Positions 43,601-54,875 of a stretch of DNA of 64,000 bases are shown here, piece by piece. How positions within the stretch are numbered: position 1 is the stretch's first letter; the number at the start of each line of letters is the position of its first letter. The DNA is from Branchiostoma floridae (lineage: Eukaryota > Chordata > Leptocardii > Amphioxiformes > Branchiostomatidae). The position numbers and the translations under genes are program-made. A model generated the notes under the pieces. The model had not been told where the DNA came from, did not search any database, and worked only from the letters and a program-made list of their open reading frames with translations. The stretch is taken from the NCBI RefSeq assembly GCF_000003815.2, contig NC_049995.1:7418924-7482923 (forward strand), written 5' to 3'.

Positions 43601-46600
43601 GGCTTTTACGGCCGTGGACGGCGTCCCCAAGCTGCCTGTAGCTTCCACCAAGGAGCTTTTATATAATTTTTTGCCGTCAAGGTTGACGGATTGGTTTTTG
43701 AATTTTTCCGTCACACGCAGCAAATTTCCGTCAATTGACGGAAAGACGGACGCTGGCTAGAGCCCTGAAACAACCTATCAATCAATCAAAGTTTATTGTT
43801 GAACAAATGTACAATGTACGGCAAACAAATAGATAGATTCTAAATGATAGGATAGAAATTTGATATCATACTAGTAAATTACAATCAATCAGTCAACCAA
43901 CCAATCAATAAATTAATCAATTAATCAGATTTTATTGCAAAATAAGTGTACAGTATATGGCAAAAAACAAATAGATACTGAATGACAGGCAACAAAACCA
44001 TAATGTCATTGATTGCAATTAATTAATCAACCAATCAATCAGTCTAAAACATCTCTATGCTAATCTGTGTGGCAAGTTGTATGTGCAGGAAAAGTTTGTA
44101 ACAACAAGTACATACTCAAAATGTTGTAGATACAGAAAAACAAAAAAGATATTTATTGCTTAATATGCACAACTAGCCTACCATGAATATTGTTTAACGT
44201 TTTCCATGCTGTATAAACATGTTACCGATAGACAATTAGTAGCCAAACATATACTTTAGTGTGCAAAGGGTTTAACTGCTATGTAGTATTGCATGTAAGA
44301 AAGTAGCAATTGTTTTGATTTCCATGATGTAGACTAGGGCTGGGTACCGGTACAAAAAATTCAGGTCCAGGTCCGGTTCAGGTCCAGGTCCTGAACCTGG
44401 ACCTGATGCAGTATGACTCATATCAATGGTCCATTTCGCCATTCCACCAAAGAAATCTGTTTGGTGGAGTATTAGACTTACACTGGCGTTTTAAAATCCT
44501 ACAATGTTAACTGTACTTGTACGATTGGCTGTAAAACTTGGTAGAAATTACTATAAACTCTACTCTACTTCACTCTTGTTATTTTCTTCCACCTGCAAGC
44601 GCCAAAACGTGTGAATGCCTGATAAGACAATCTGTTAATTTTCTAATCGGTCCAACATCCAGTCCACCTAATATTTTCAGGTCCGTTTTTTCAATAAGAA
44701 AAAACGGTTTTGTACCGGTACGCTGTACCGATACCCAGCCCTAATGTAGACAATGTCTTTTCTTTGCTATGCAGGATCATCCTGTTCAACTACGTGGCTA
44801 AGTTGGGTAAAGACTGCGGACTGGTGGCGGCCATGGTGGTTTCCGTGTCCTGGAACGTGTTTGAGGGAACGCGGTCGCTGGAAGAGACGGTCAACAAGCT
44901 GCTGTTCAACAGATACCTAGTCAAGGGGCTAACCACCAATCTGCGCAGGTGAATAGTGGGCTACTTTTTATTATGTCATACCTGTGACGCGAAAACGTTC
45001 GATACGGGTGTTCCGGACCGGCTGATAACTTTCCGTACGGCCCGGGCTTATCACACGGGCTCCATTCGAATAAATCGAACTGTTTCGAGCAGGCCGAGTA
45101 CGGCGCCATCGAAAGTTCGAATACCTGATTTGGACGTTGGAACATTACTGTTGCAACGCTTTTTTTTCGAGGGCAACAAATTTGTTCAACTTCTGGCGCA
45201 TTTCGCATCAAAACAGTGGTTTTCTCAGGTGGGTATGACATAAATAAAATACAACACTGTGTATTCCGCATCACCCTCGGTCTCAGCCCTTCCGCGGGTC
45301 GGATCACCCTCCGGCCTTCGGCCGTCGGGCGATCCGACCCGCGGTCAGGCTGATACCTTGGGCGATACGGAATACACCGTATTGTATTCTATATGTATCT
45401 TGAACCTATTTATGATTATGGTAGGGGATACGTTAGTGATAATAAGTTCCTAAAACAACAAGAGTTCATGAAATGTTCTGATTATGCATGTGACTTCCAC
45501 ATCTGCATAATCTATGCTTTGTTACATACACCTTTAACAAACTTACACAGGTCACAATGTTGACAGTTGACTGTTCAATCATTTACCATTTATAAGAATT
45601 TTGGCACTTTTGCATCAATTATCCTCTCTATCCCTCCCCCTGTCATAACTGCACATTTCATACTAGGGGGCCAAAAAACAACCTTGACCATTGTCTTCAC
45701 AGTCTCTATCCACTTATGAAATATCATTACAATCCATCCAAAGGATCTAGAGTTATGTTGACCACTAATATCCAGAAACACAAACGCACAGACAGACACA
45801 CATACACACAGGCAAACACGCACGCACACAGAGACACACACACACAGACAAACCCAAAACAATATCTCCATTTTTCATGGAGATAATTACACAGTGATTA
45901 ATACTAACACACTGCTAACCATAGACTAAATGTTGTCCCCAGGAATCGTGTAGTCTTTGACCGGCATGCCAGTGTTGATGTTGACCATGCTCTACAGGTT
46001 AGTCAATATTAACTGTAATTCTTGATTTTATAGCGATAACTTAATTTTAGCGTTTTTAGCGCCCACTAGTCGAGCGCTAAATTTCCATTGTAGCAACTTT
46101 TTCATTACGCGAATTCAGCCCCGGCATCCCCCTCCCTCTAATGTCGCGGCACCGATTTCTGGTTTTGTTATATACGGTCACGATCTAACTCTTATCCTTT
46201 ACAAAAACGTGCACACATTACACTAGTAATTCACACAGGAACAAGAAGTTCGTCGTTCTTCAAGAAATAAAACATATATTAAAATGGAAAGTTTGTCGTC
46301 ATTTCTTTTACCAAATGCAGTGAAAACATAAAGTATAACAATCACCAGCATTTAGTTGAAATCTAGTATGAAAACAACATCACTCTTTTGGGTCATTTTT
46401 CTACATTATAGATTGAATCTACCTTATTACACTGAGTATGAATGTGACTTTGTTGTCCCTTGGGAATGTCTTCAAATATGCACATTTATTCTAATCTAGC
46501 ATTATTTTTCTTTTGATCCAAGAACAAATGAATTGATAATGATTGAACTATAACTTTTTCTCTATTATGGACAATCACTAGCCATAATAATATGTTATTA

Positions 46601-48224
46601 TTAGACCATGTATCCAATTGTAAAATTGGTTAAATAGTATATAATGTTATACGTTTAAGTGCTTCCTATATAAAAAATCATATCATGATATTTACATGTA
46701 TGTTAAAAATGATGTTTTTCAACTAGGCTTCCACCATTGGAGAATTTGACGAGCGTTTCACGAGGAAAGTGTTTGGTTACGAGTCCCTGCAGCACTACTA
46801 TACGGAGGCCAGCCCACATCGCAAGGTTCCCCACATCCAGACCCCCATACTGTGTCTTAACGCAGCAGACGACATCTTCTCTCCATTAGATTGTAAGTAA
46901 ACAAGAAAGCTTCTGAAAAAAGCTGGCCCGTGCGTATTTTGGAAAAAGCCTGGATGTTAAACAAAATCACACGAAAAAAGAGTTTTTAAAGATCGAATTA
47001 CTGAATTGGTCTTCCTTCTATTAAAAAAATACTACATGAGATTTGTCTAACAAAGAAAAAAAAATTTAGCAAGTGGGGTTCGAACCCTCGATCTACGGCT
47101 GGAGAAGCAAACTGCTCCAATAGGTACCGTGCTGTAGACCGCTCGGCCACGCTGGCTCGATTACGCAATAGGGCGTATAGAAGGGCTATTAGAAGGGGGA
47201 GGTTAAATTGACCGATCCATGCATCCATGCATGCATCCATGCAAACCAAACGAAGGGTTGAAAGAACCGCTTCTCCCGTCTCATAGCCGGAGCTACGCAC
47301 CGGCAAAAAGGGTTCTAGCCAGCTTCCATTCTTTGACGTAATTTTGCTGCTGGGGATGGACATAAATTTTGTTCATTCCATCCTCTCTAATGGACAAAAA
47401 TCAGCATGCATTGAACCAAGCAGAGTCAACAAGCAAAATATGCCCTTCAAAATGCAGGAAATATCATTTCTGAGGGTCTTAAGATTTTTAATTCTCCATG
47501 GGGAAGATGCTCTCAGACTCCCCCAGGATCATTGTGCCTTCAGTGCTCAACCGGATTTCCTAATTCAAAATCCAGGGGACGGAAAAAAATTCAGGCTGAC
47601 TATAACACTATAGATCTGTAGTTACCAGCAGAAGTGACATATGCTTTGCAAATTTGTTCTTTTGAAGAATGAAATGTAGTATCCACAGTGAAATGTTGGA
47701 CCATTTTAGAAACCGATGTACTTGTCTGTTGTAAATCAAGAACAATTACAGTATGAATAGATAACCGGACATGGCACCTTTTGCAAAGTGCCTTTCCCAT
47801 TAAGGCACAACATTTAAGCGCTTGGGATTCAAACCTACAATTCTGAGTCAAATACCCTTACCAGTAGGCCATCTGTGCCAATACAGTAGCATTATAAAAC
47901 TGCCTTGAGATTGTGACTAAAGTCAGGATTGTGACTAAAACTTTGTTTGTTTGTGTTGACAGTGTGTTTTCCGTTCGTCTCATCTTGCCCCCTCTCTCTG
48001 TTTCAGCCATTCCTGTAGAGGAGGTTGAGAAAAACCCCAACATTGCGCTGGTTATGACATCGCACGGGGGCCACATCGGCTTCGGTGATTGGCTGTTCCC
48101 TTCCCGCGAGAGTTTCATGGATAAACTGTACCAGCAATACGTGGATGCTGTCTTCAAGTACGGACAGGAGCTGGGCAATGAAGAAGAAGAAAAACGGGTA
48201 GATGAAATGAAAGTGCGAGAGTAA
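40660..48224 (+). CDS. ABHD3: Alpha/beta-hydrolase domain protein, ABHD1/ABHD3 type, 9 exons
   Basis: Exons: 40660-40794, 41441-41613, 42079-42212, 42636-42742, 43204-43316, 44775-44948, 45943-45997, 46727-46892, 48007-48224. All junctions are GT-AG and phases close to 1275 bp, 424 aa. ABHD3 is a single-pass membrane serine hydrolase acting on phosphatidylcholines with medium-chain or oxidised acyl groups. Seen here: an N-terminal hydrophobic anchor (about residues 24-40), [25 protein letters not shown] (oxyanion region), [11 protein letters not shown], the nucleophile elbow GVSLGG (Ser218), the acid in NAADDIFSP (Asp346 or 345), and the base in SHGGHIGF (His375). The Glu/Lys-rich tail ends MKVRE. 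ABHD1 versus ABHD3 is not fully resolved; the lineage probably has one pro-orthologue. Oddities: a partial exon 2 duplicate and a His-rich minisatellite in exon 3. Confidence 0.93.
41288..41402 (+). pseudogene. Near-identical upstream partial duplicate of ABHD3 exon 2
   Basis: 41288-41402 repeats the first 115 bp or so of exon 2 (41441 onward), including the acceptor CAG, with one visible difference (GGTAGT against GGCAGT). The period is 153 bp, divisible by three, so the frame stays open through both copies. After ACACACC the copy diverges and has no obvious donor matching exon 2's. Inclusion would insert 51 residues. Could be a recent tandem duplication or an assembly error. Confidence 0.8.
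41765..41985. repeat. Inverted-repeat cluster in ABHD3 intron 2
   Basis: AAGGTTTGGCTCTGGCTGTT (41782) reappears inverted as AACAGCCAGAGCCAAAC at about 41942, and a diverged inverted form (AACAGCTGGAACTGAACC) lies at 41853. CCTAAAA..AAAACAGC is shared. Possibly a MITE and its fragment. Confidence 0.45.
42128..42171 (+). repeat. Coding minisatellite in ABHD3 exon 3
   Basis: CACCATGGTAACCAT units (15 bp) repeat about 2.5 times and encode His/Gly/Asn ([14 protein letters not shown]), placed between LDWLD and [11 protein letters not shown]. Vertebrate homologues have an unrelated short loop at this point, so it is likely a surface-loop expansion. Confidence 0.85.
43037..43077 (+). ncRNA. Second hammerhead-like motif (truncated)
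   Basis: Plus strand: GTCA-CTGACGA-A-AGAGATGG-ATG-CCATCT-GAAAC-GTC-TGAC. The core boxes CUGANGA and GAAA, and the GUC cleavage triplet, are intact. Stem II (AGATGG/CCATCT) and the inner stem I (GTCA/TGAC) pair perfectly. The outer stem I found in the 7743 motif is missing. From about 43081 the sequence changes to another repeat (CATGATCATTTCCGGGTGCT), so the copy looks truncated. It lies in ABHD3 intron 4, sense strand. Confidence 0.5.
43415..43767. mobile_element. hAT-type MITE family A, copy 4 (perfect 8-bp TSD)
   Basis: CAGGGCTCTAGCCAGCTCGA to GACGCTGGCTAGAGCCCTG. Target duplication AAACAACC at 43407-43414 and 43768-43775. It starts about 100 bp downstream of the exon 5 donor. Same orientation as copy 1. 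Confidence 0.92.
43776..44060. repeat. AATCAATCAA-rich region, two diverged direct repeats
   Basis: Phrases such as AAACAAATAGATA and CATAATGTCATTGATTGCAA, with ATCAATCAATC tracts, recur at about 43780 and 43905. Diverged duplication of unknown origin. Confidence 0.4.
44335..44743. mobile_element. hAT-type MITE family B, copy 2 (perfect 8-bp TSD)
   Basis: TAGGGCTGGGTACCGGTAC to GATACCCAGCCCTA. Target duplication ATGTAGAC at 44327-44334 and 44744-44751. 409 bp. It ends 31 bp upstream of ABHD3 exon 6, so it comes close to the branch-point and acceptor region. Confidence 0.92.
44971..45243. mobile_element. TIR element immediately after ABHD3 exon 6
   Basis: TTATGTCATACC (44971) and GGTATGACATAA (ending 45243) are perfect inverted ends, with further arm similarity (GCGAAAAC against GTTTTC). 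GC-rich interior with TTCGA motifs. It begins 22 bp past the exon 6 donor. ORFs on both strands look incidental. Confidence 0.65.
45248..45388. mobile_element. Palindromic foldback element
   Basis: An almost complete hairpin: AATACAACACTGTGTATTCC and GGTCGGATC arms are inverted as GATCCGACC and GGAATACACCGTATTGTATT. The centre is CGGCCTTCGGCCG. Directly adjacent to the 44971-45243 element (4 bp between). Confidence 0.8.
45600..45890 (+). repeat. Old interspersed repeat ending in the ATCTCCAT palindrome
   Basis: CCTTGACCATTGTCTTCACA, AATCCATCCAAAGGATCTAG and GTTATGTTGACCACTAATAT precede a CA-rich tract and ATCTCCATTTTTCATGGAGAT. Same family as 16320-17035 and 57722-57963. Confidence 0.6.
47072..47157 (-). 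pseudogene. tRNA-like (Ser/Leu-type) sequence
   Basis: On the minus strand: GCGTGGCCGAGCGGTCTA fits the A box of a class II tRNA and GAGGGTTCGAACCCC the B box, with a long middle (GGAGCAG..CTTCTCC) like a variable arm. The acceptor strand GCCAGCG has no complement after the T arm, so it is probably a pseudogene or SINE head. It lies in ABHD3 intron 8. Confidence 0.5.
47307..47625 (+). mobile_element. Fragment of the GGGTTCTAGCCAGC repeat
   Basis: GGGTTCTAGCCAGC, then TTTTGCTGCTGGGGA, matches the inverted right end of the fragment at 4830-5183. It is followed by a CAAAATGCAGGAAATATCAT, TCTGAGGGTCTTAAG module. The far end is not identified. Confidence 0.4.
47640..47885 (-). mobile_element. tRNA-derived SINE
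   Basis: Minus strand: GGCCTACTGGTAAGGG (A box) and GTAGGTTTGAATCCC (B box), then a body with TTAATGGGAAAGGCACTTTG. It ends 121 bp upstream of ABHD3 exon 9. Confidence 0.6.
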
Positions 48225-49627
48225 CATTCCTACTGCCTTCTATGCCGTCATTTCTTCACTAGGCCACATCAAATTGCATTTGCTACTAAATTAAATCTCA
48301 TAATGCCAAATTGAAAAGTTAACAAAATTAGTTCACAGGAAAGCTTAGTTTAAGAAGAATGTTTTTACCTTGATTAACACAGTTAAAAGGAGTGAATACA
48401 GATGCATTCATGTTTTTCTTCCAGTCCTTTGTTTTCATGGAGGTATTGTGATCAGTTTGCTTGTTTGTGTGTTCTGTTGTGTGTCTGCAGTTCCTCCATT
48501 GGAATTTTGATGCTAAGCACATCAGGGACACTAACAGGAAGTTAGGTCATAGGTCCCAGAAAGGTAACAGGAAATAGAGTTGGCCGGAGTCAGAGTTTTA
48601 CCCACTGATTGTCGCAGGTAGTAAAGTTGGCCAGGGTCCAGAATAAGGGTGAGAAAGTGCTTGTCTTTTCCCATGGATTACGTAGCAAGCAAATTACCAA
48701 AAAACTTTCATGGAGGTATGAGGTTTCTGAACTCTTGTTTTCGTGTTGACTCTTTCATAAGAAAAGTCAAAGAACCAAGGAAAGGTGTAGCATAGAAATC
48801 AAGTTTTCATCAGGGGACAAATCAAAGAGTTTGGGGTATGACCAAGTAACAAAATGAGCACAAAGCCTAATTAGTTTGATGCACCTAGTGCCACCTACCC
48901 ATGTATAATGTTGTCTATCCCTAAAGCAGGTATCTCACTGGATTGTGGCAGTTTTACAATTCAGTGCCAGCTTTCCCTTGCAGTCAGGTGGTTAATGCAG
49001 TTTGCCATAATACAGTGAGATGCCTGCTAAAGTTGTATATGTTCCCTCCAAATGTTATTTGAAAGACTGATGTCAGTGAATGAAATTAAGAGAGGTGTAT
49101 ATAAATAATTGAATAAGAAGCCAGTAAATGAAATTAATTGCTAAAGAAACATAATAACCCAAAAAAAACTGAATGAATGAAGTTAAGAAAAGTGTTGTTG
49201 AAGGGAGGTTAACACAGTTTTTGTTTCAATCTTCTTTATGTGAATAGCTAAGCTATATTAAGAAGTTCTCTAAGCCATGTTTAAGAAATGTTGCATCAGC
49301 CAAATATATGGCTCTAACATTAACATTTGCTATCGTTTGTTGCAAAAAAAAGTCTATGTTATCACAACTCTGTTCAAATAGTGCAATATCACATAATTTA
49401 CAAGGCACAATGTACTACTTAGCAGTTTTTTTTATGTAATTGTATTTATCTATCTATTTATGTTGCATTTATTTATTTATTTGTTGAATTTGCAATGGGT
49501 CAATGGATTTGCTTCCAGATTAGTGCATATAAATTGTGTTAGGTCACGACAAGGAGGTTATATAATCTCCGTGGTCACGACCATTTTTGACATGGTACAT
49601 CATCAAACGTCCAGACAAATTTGGCCT
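48225..49627. other. ABHD3 3' region
   Basis: No ORF of note. Likely 3'UTR followed by intergenic DNA. The sequence AGGTCATAGGTC recurs at 48544. A later AATAAA at 51027-51032 is one possible polyadenylation signal, but the true end is unknown. Confidence 0.4.
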
Positions 49628-49632
49628 AGCAA

Positions 49633-50273
49633 CAGGGGTGCCTAAGCATTTGCACGAACCCTATGAAATTCGTAAGAATATTATGTGATACGCACGAATC
49701 ACTATGCAAAAACGCATGAATATTATGAAATTCGCACAAATCACTTTGCAAAAACGCACGAATATTATGTGATACACACGAACCTTATGAGATTTGCACG
49801 AACCTTATGCAAAAACGGCGGCCGGGAGGAGGCATGATTTTGAGCGTTTCTACCCGTGATATTTATATTTCAAGGCATGGAATGGACATTTACCGTCGCA
49901 AAGATGTATTTGATAGCCCGTGAGCTACTGTTTTGCTTCATTTCGGCGTGTTACATCGTATTTTCCGTCGCCGCCGATCGAAGCCGTCGTCTTGAAAATC
50001 CCGCTCCGTCTGTCACGTGACCCCGGCAGTTGTTGGGCAATTTTGCATGATAATTTTGCATAATTTTTCATAAGTGAGTGTTCGTGCAAATCTCATAAGG
50101 TTCGTGTGTATCACATAGTGATTCGTGCGAATTTCATAATATTCGTGCGTTTTCGCATAGTGATTCGTGCAAATTTCATAACATTCGGGCGTTTTCGCAT
50201 AGTGATTCGTGCGTATCACATGATATTCGTACGAATTTCATAGGGTTCGTGCAAATGCCCAGGGTGACCCCTG
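49633..50273. mobile_element. Long-armed foldback transposon with 5-bp TSD
   Basis: CAGGGGTG at the left and TGACCCCTG at the right open arms of about 190-220 bp, themselves built of CGCACGAAT..ATGCAAAAACG-type subunits of about 37-40 bp. The right arm is the inverse, with the TTCGTGCGTTTTCGCATAGT unit. A 200-bp unique centre (about 49815-50045) separates them. AGCAA flanks both ends (49628-49632, 50274-50278). CAGGG-type ends suggest hAT-like mobilisation, although 8-bp duplication is not seen. Confidence 0.75.
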
Positions 50274-50278
50274 AGCAA

Positions 50279-53200
50279 GCATAATTGGTGAATATTGCAA
50301 TTTGAAAGTACGTCTGATAGTACATGCTATAATTCAGCCTTCGATCTGCAAGAGTCAAGTATTTTTGTATTTCATTATTGTGTATTCATCTATTACATGT
50401 TTGTTTATTATTGACCAATTCTGGCTGTTTTAACATTGAATTGAAAGATTTTACAACCTCTGACTCCCACAACATGTGTGATACCAGGTCGAGTTAGCCT
50501 TGTATCTAGCCTACTCCAGCTCTGTTTTAAAACTGTAACTTTGACTGCTTTCCTGCAAATCAATTGTCTTTTAATAGGATGGAACTTTAGCCCTTAATAA
50601 CCCCGGTATAACCCCGCAGTGTGTAAACATGTGCGAACATGTGTGTATGGCGGCTTTGAAGAGGTGACCTTTGACACCTGTTTCGCCATACCCTCCATTG
50701 TCATCATATATGGAGAATCCTAATAAATAAATAAATAAATAAATAAAACTTGGTTGATACTAAATGGACTAAAGTGATCACACATACACATGTTTCATTG
50801 TACGTACTTGGAATATGGGACAAGAAGACTACGATAGGTGTAACAGGGTGGTTAGTCAAGGAGGTTAAACCCGTCCATGGGTAATGTAGGCTAGCGTACA
50901 CAGTTGCGGGTTCAATTCCTGGTTACAGCATGAAAGTTACACAAATACATCTTGTAGTACTGATAATGTTATGGAATATCTATGATATTGTTAGCTATAC
51001 TGTAATAACTGTATACACAATTATTGAATAAATTGTTTTACTCCTTGTCCTGTGTTACGAGTTTACTTGTCATGCTATTGAGTAGAGGGGATATTAAATA
51101 AGTTGTCGTGTTCTTGCAAAAAATTAAATCGACATTTTTTACTATGTAAATTCAACTGTTCTTCCTCAGAATTCATTTTGTAAGAGATCTAGGCGATTCA
51201 TATCTATCAATATTTCTCTATTTCAGTTACTGGTACATAAATCACATAATTGAGAGTTCTATTACGAAATGCAGTGAACTTAATCAAGCAAACTAACTCT
51301 AACTTGATTTGCATGATTAAATTATTGAAGCTGTCTACTTAACAAAATACTCCATCAGGAGTAATAAGAAAATTTATACGTCTGATCGTCAAACAATAGT
51401 ATGGTTTTCATCGTATATACACAATGTGTCCTGAGCACCATGGTAAGTGTGTCAGTCTAGTTTTAGATAACATGTAACAGTGTAACATGTAACTCCCTGT
51501 GTTTACCTCTGCTATCTTGTGCACTCAGACCAGTTAGGGACCGCCCTACTTATAAATATTAATGAGCTTGCCCTGATATGGGCAGTCAGCCGTTGGGGAT
51601 CGGGCGTAGGAGGATGGAGCCATGTAATACGTAACATGATTGGCTGATAGCTTCCCAGTGGCCTTGCGAGACAGCTTGCGACAACAAAAAGCCCAAGAAA
51701 ATCCTATTCTCTGATTGGTTGACAGCTGGTTTGTGGCGACAATCATAATAACCACTGATAGGGCATGAGATAGCAGGGCCCCATAGGCTAATGCCGTTGG
51801 GGACCGGGCGTTAGGAGGATGATTTGAACTGAAACTCGACATGAAGCAGCTGTGGCCATGTACATAGTACGTACAGGTATATAATATAATATCGTACATG
51901 TAGTAAACTATCAGGACGGTACAATTACTTGTAGGTCGTTTACGAAAGAAACGGTCATAGACGGGTAGAAGGTAGGACGGAGGTAGTGTGCCTGAAAACA
52001 TGGGGAAAAAAGCTAGTGTTCCGTCCGGGACGATTTTTTGGAAGTCCTGGCGTTTGGAACCTGCGCACGACGGGCGCTACAACTAAAACTGTCCTCTTAC
52101 CTTTCTTGATATGGTATAATATAATATAATGATATGATATAATAATAATGATGATATCTGGTTATTTTGCCAGTCATTAGGTACCCAATGTGTAATGAGG
52201 TTGATTAACGTGGTCAAGGCGACTTCTCGAGGACGGGACCCCGTTCTACGTCCCTTCCGGAAGACGATTTCCTGAAAACTTCTTGAGTCTACAGCAATTT
52301 GATATAGATTAACACAAAGAGGTTGGATATGGGATAATTAACAGTCGCAAAGGCGTACTGCAAAGAAGTAAACACGGAAACGCGCGTTATTAACTTAACA
52401 AGCAGATTGTGGACATGAATATGCACACAAGTAAGTCAAGTAAAAGGCCAAAGTTGTCACAGCAAATCGTACATGGTCTCCAAGCAGATGTTGGGGTTAA
52501 AGATCGTAATGTTTTTTTGACGTCGGGATTCTTGGACAGTCTCCTTTCACCATATAAGCAGATGAACAATTGAATAAAAGGCCAAAGTTGTGAAAGAAAA
52601 CTGATGATGTCCACATACTCTACGAACTACAGTAAATACGTACAGTACATGATGTAGACACGATGAATATACGGTGGCGCTTTGAAGGGCGGCCTTAGTG
52701 TTACAGGGGCTTCTCGCGCGGTACCTAAAGCTATCCTTTTTAGATCAACTAGTATCTTAAACGTCATTCTAGATACGTGATAAGATGTCTGGGCCAACCG
52801 TGGAAAGTTTTCAGAGGCGTTAAGCATAAGCTCTTGCCCATTTTCACATTTTACAAGCCGGGACTACAAACCCTATGAGAGCCCAAGCTGCAATACCGCT
52901 CCGGGTCGGATCCTAAAAAGTGGCTAAAATGACCGTCAAATTGCTAAATTTCTCTCTTTTCGGGAATGGGGAAATGGTGAAAGGCTCGAAAAGGGGTTTT
53001 GATTTTTGTGGCCTATTTGTCGCTTTTTCTTTAAAAAATATAACTTCTAAATATAACTTATAAGTAAGAATTACAATATCTGAGTCATTTCATCAACAAA
53101 ATCACAGGCTGCCACATCCAACATACAATTTTTGTCACTGCACGGCCTAGACACAGCGATCGCTGTTTGGCGGAGAAGGCCCGGCTTTAGGATGACTTGG

Positions 53201-54720
53201 CCCGCCCAGCTGTGTCCCAGATACCGATGAAACCCGGTAACGGGGTTGGAAACAATATCCAGGTGTGTCGCATTGTTGCTGATGGGTGTAGGTGTTTTAA
53301 CAGGACATGTCCAGTAGGATCAGTGTCAGGGGACAGAATAGGGGACAGATCGTTTTATCTAGAGCATGGAGGATGATTGTGTTCATGTCAAATACCTTTA
53401 CACCACGTGTGTGAAGATTATGACCGTGCTATAAATGCATTTGTAAAGGTTTTGTCGTCAATACGTCACAAAACGTGTATTTAGACGCTAGAATAACATA
53501 AGGATATGCCGGAGGCGTTGTTTTTATGTTGTACATTGTACCTCTGCCTTTCCTGTAAATTTTTAATCATTTATTTCTTAAACAAAAATACATTTATGAT
53601 AACGATTTTTTACCACTCATAAAAAAGTTGGCAATTTAGTTGCAATATACCAGGGTGAAGAAGCCACAAAAATACATTTTTGATCAGAAAATGACCAAAC
53701 ATGCCATGAAATTGATAACGGCTATAACTTGAAATGCCGCTCATTTGGAATGCAAAATGTAACATTACATGTGTACATTTGAAGCTTTTAGAAAAATTTG
53801 CACAATTTTTCGGCCATTCCACAGAACTGCAGGAAAGACAAATAACGATCGCAAAAGAAAACAATGTACCCTCCACGGCGTATTCGTTTCTGTGACTATT
53901 CTTCACAAAAGAACCCACCCAATGATTACAGTACGTGTCAGTTTCTAAAAGCTCTCACCGAACAAAGATTGACACTTTCCACTCAAAGGCTAGTTCTGAA
54001 TGACGGAATCGCAAAAGTCAACGGAACACTCCAACACAAAAAGCCTTTAACGACACCCGGCTCTTGAAAACCTCGCTTAGAGTTTAATCGGGGACGGTTC
54101 CCTAGCAACGGAAAGAAAGGTGCCGCCTTTTTGTCTGGGGATAAACCGTTGTGCACCTTTATTGGGGTCTCGTTCATTAGTTTTTTTACTCCATTGAAAG
54201 TTATACAAAATACGCGCACAGTCAGTGCCTAACAATACCTGCCAATTTCTTCAGTTATTTTAAGTAACTTGAAGTTTCACCAATGTAACTTTTTTTATAT
54301 CAGTTGGGCTGGCTGAAAGGCAAAATTTCATCGCTAAAAACGCGTCCACGTAGCCGCCCATTGTAAGACTGCATATGTTGGAGCACGTCCGAAATATGGA
54401 AAAAAAATTAAAGAGATACCAAAACCAAGATACCAAGTACAATACAGTAGAAACCCGTTCGGAGGCCCATTATCGAATTTGACCTTCGTTTTCCCGAGTC
54501 CATACCTACAAAATATCATAAGAAAACAGCTTTTCGAGTTATGCTCTATACAGACAGAAAGACAGACACATTAACAAACCGCACCTAAAATGTAACCTTC
54601 TTGGCGAAGATAAATATCAAAACCGACATAGATTGACCGGTCTTGTGGACTCCCTATGGGACTACCAGCCACACCACCCCCTAGCCAACAACGATCTTTC
54701 CCCGTAGGCGTGACCTAACT
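50279..54720. other. Intergenic DNA without recognised genes
   Basis: Contains simple (AATA)n near 50725 and AT-rich TATAATA repeats near 52110-52150. A diverged 27-bp direct repeat (GCCGTTGGGGA(T/C)CGGGCGT) occurs at about 51588 and 51793. ORFs up to 151 codons show no family similarity. Confidence 0.45.
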
Positions 54721-54852
54721 ATGAGTCGGATCCTTTCAGTGTAAAGGTGCAGTCTGCGTTCACGTCTGGTATAGTGAGGTCCGGTGCACAGCGCTGTCTC
54801 TCTCTGTCTGAACTTTCCAGATGTTCTGGAAGATCACATCATACTAGACAAC

Positions 54853-54875
54853 ATGTTTTCTTACTACAACAAGAG
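54853..54875 (+). other. Possible tiny first coding exon (MFSYYNK)
   Basis: ATG TTT TCT TAC TAC AAC AAG AG is followed by a consensus donor GTAAGTGTG (54876), and the preceding 130 bp lacks other features. It looks like a start exon but no following exon could be recognised. Weak. Confidence 0.2.

Noticed and set aside
44956..45243. 95-codon ORF after ABHD3 exon 6
   Set aside because: Lies in a TIR element in the intron; exon 6 splices at 44948 and the frame continues properly at 45943.
51546..52001. 151-codon minus-strand ORF
   Set aside because: Covers a diverged direct repeat and AT-rich DNA; composition is not protein-like.
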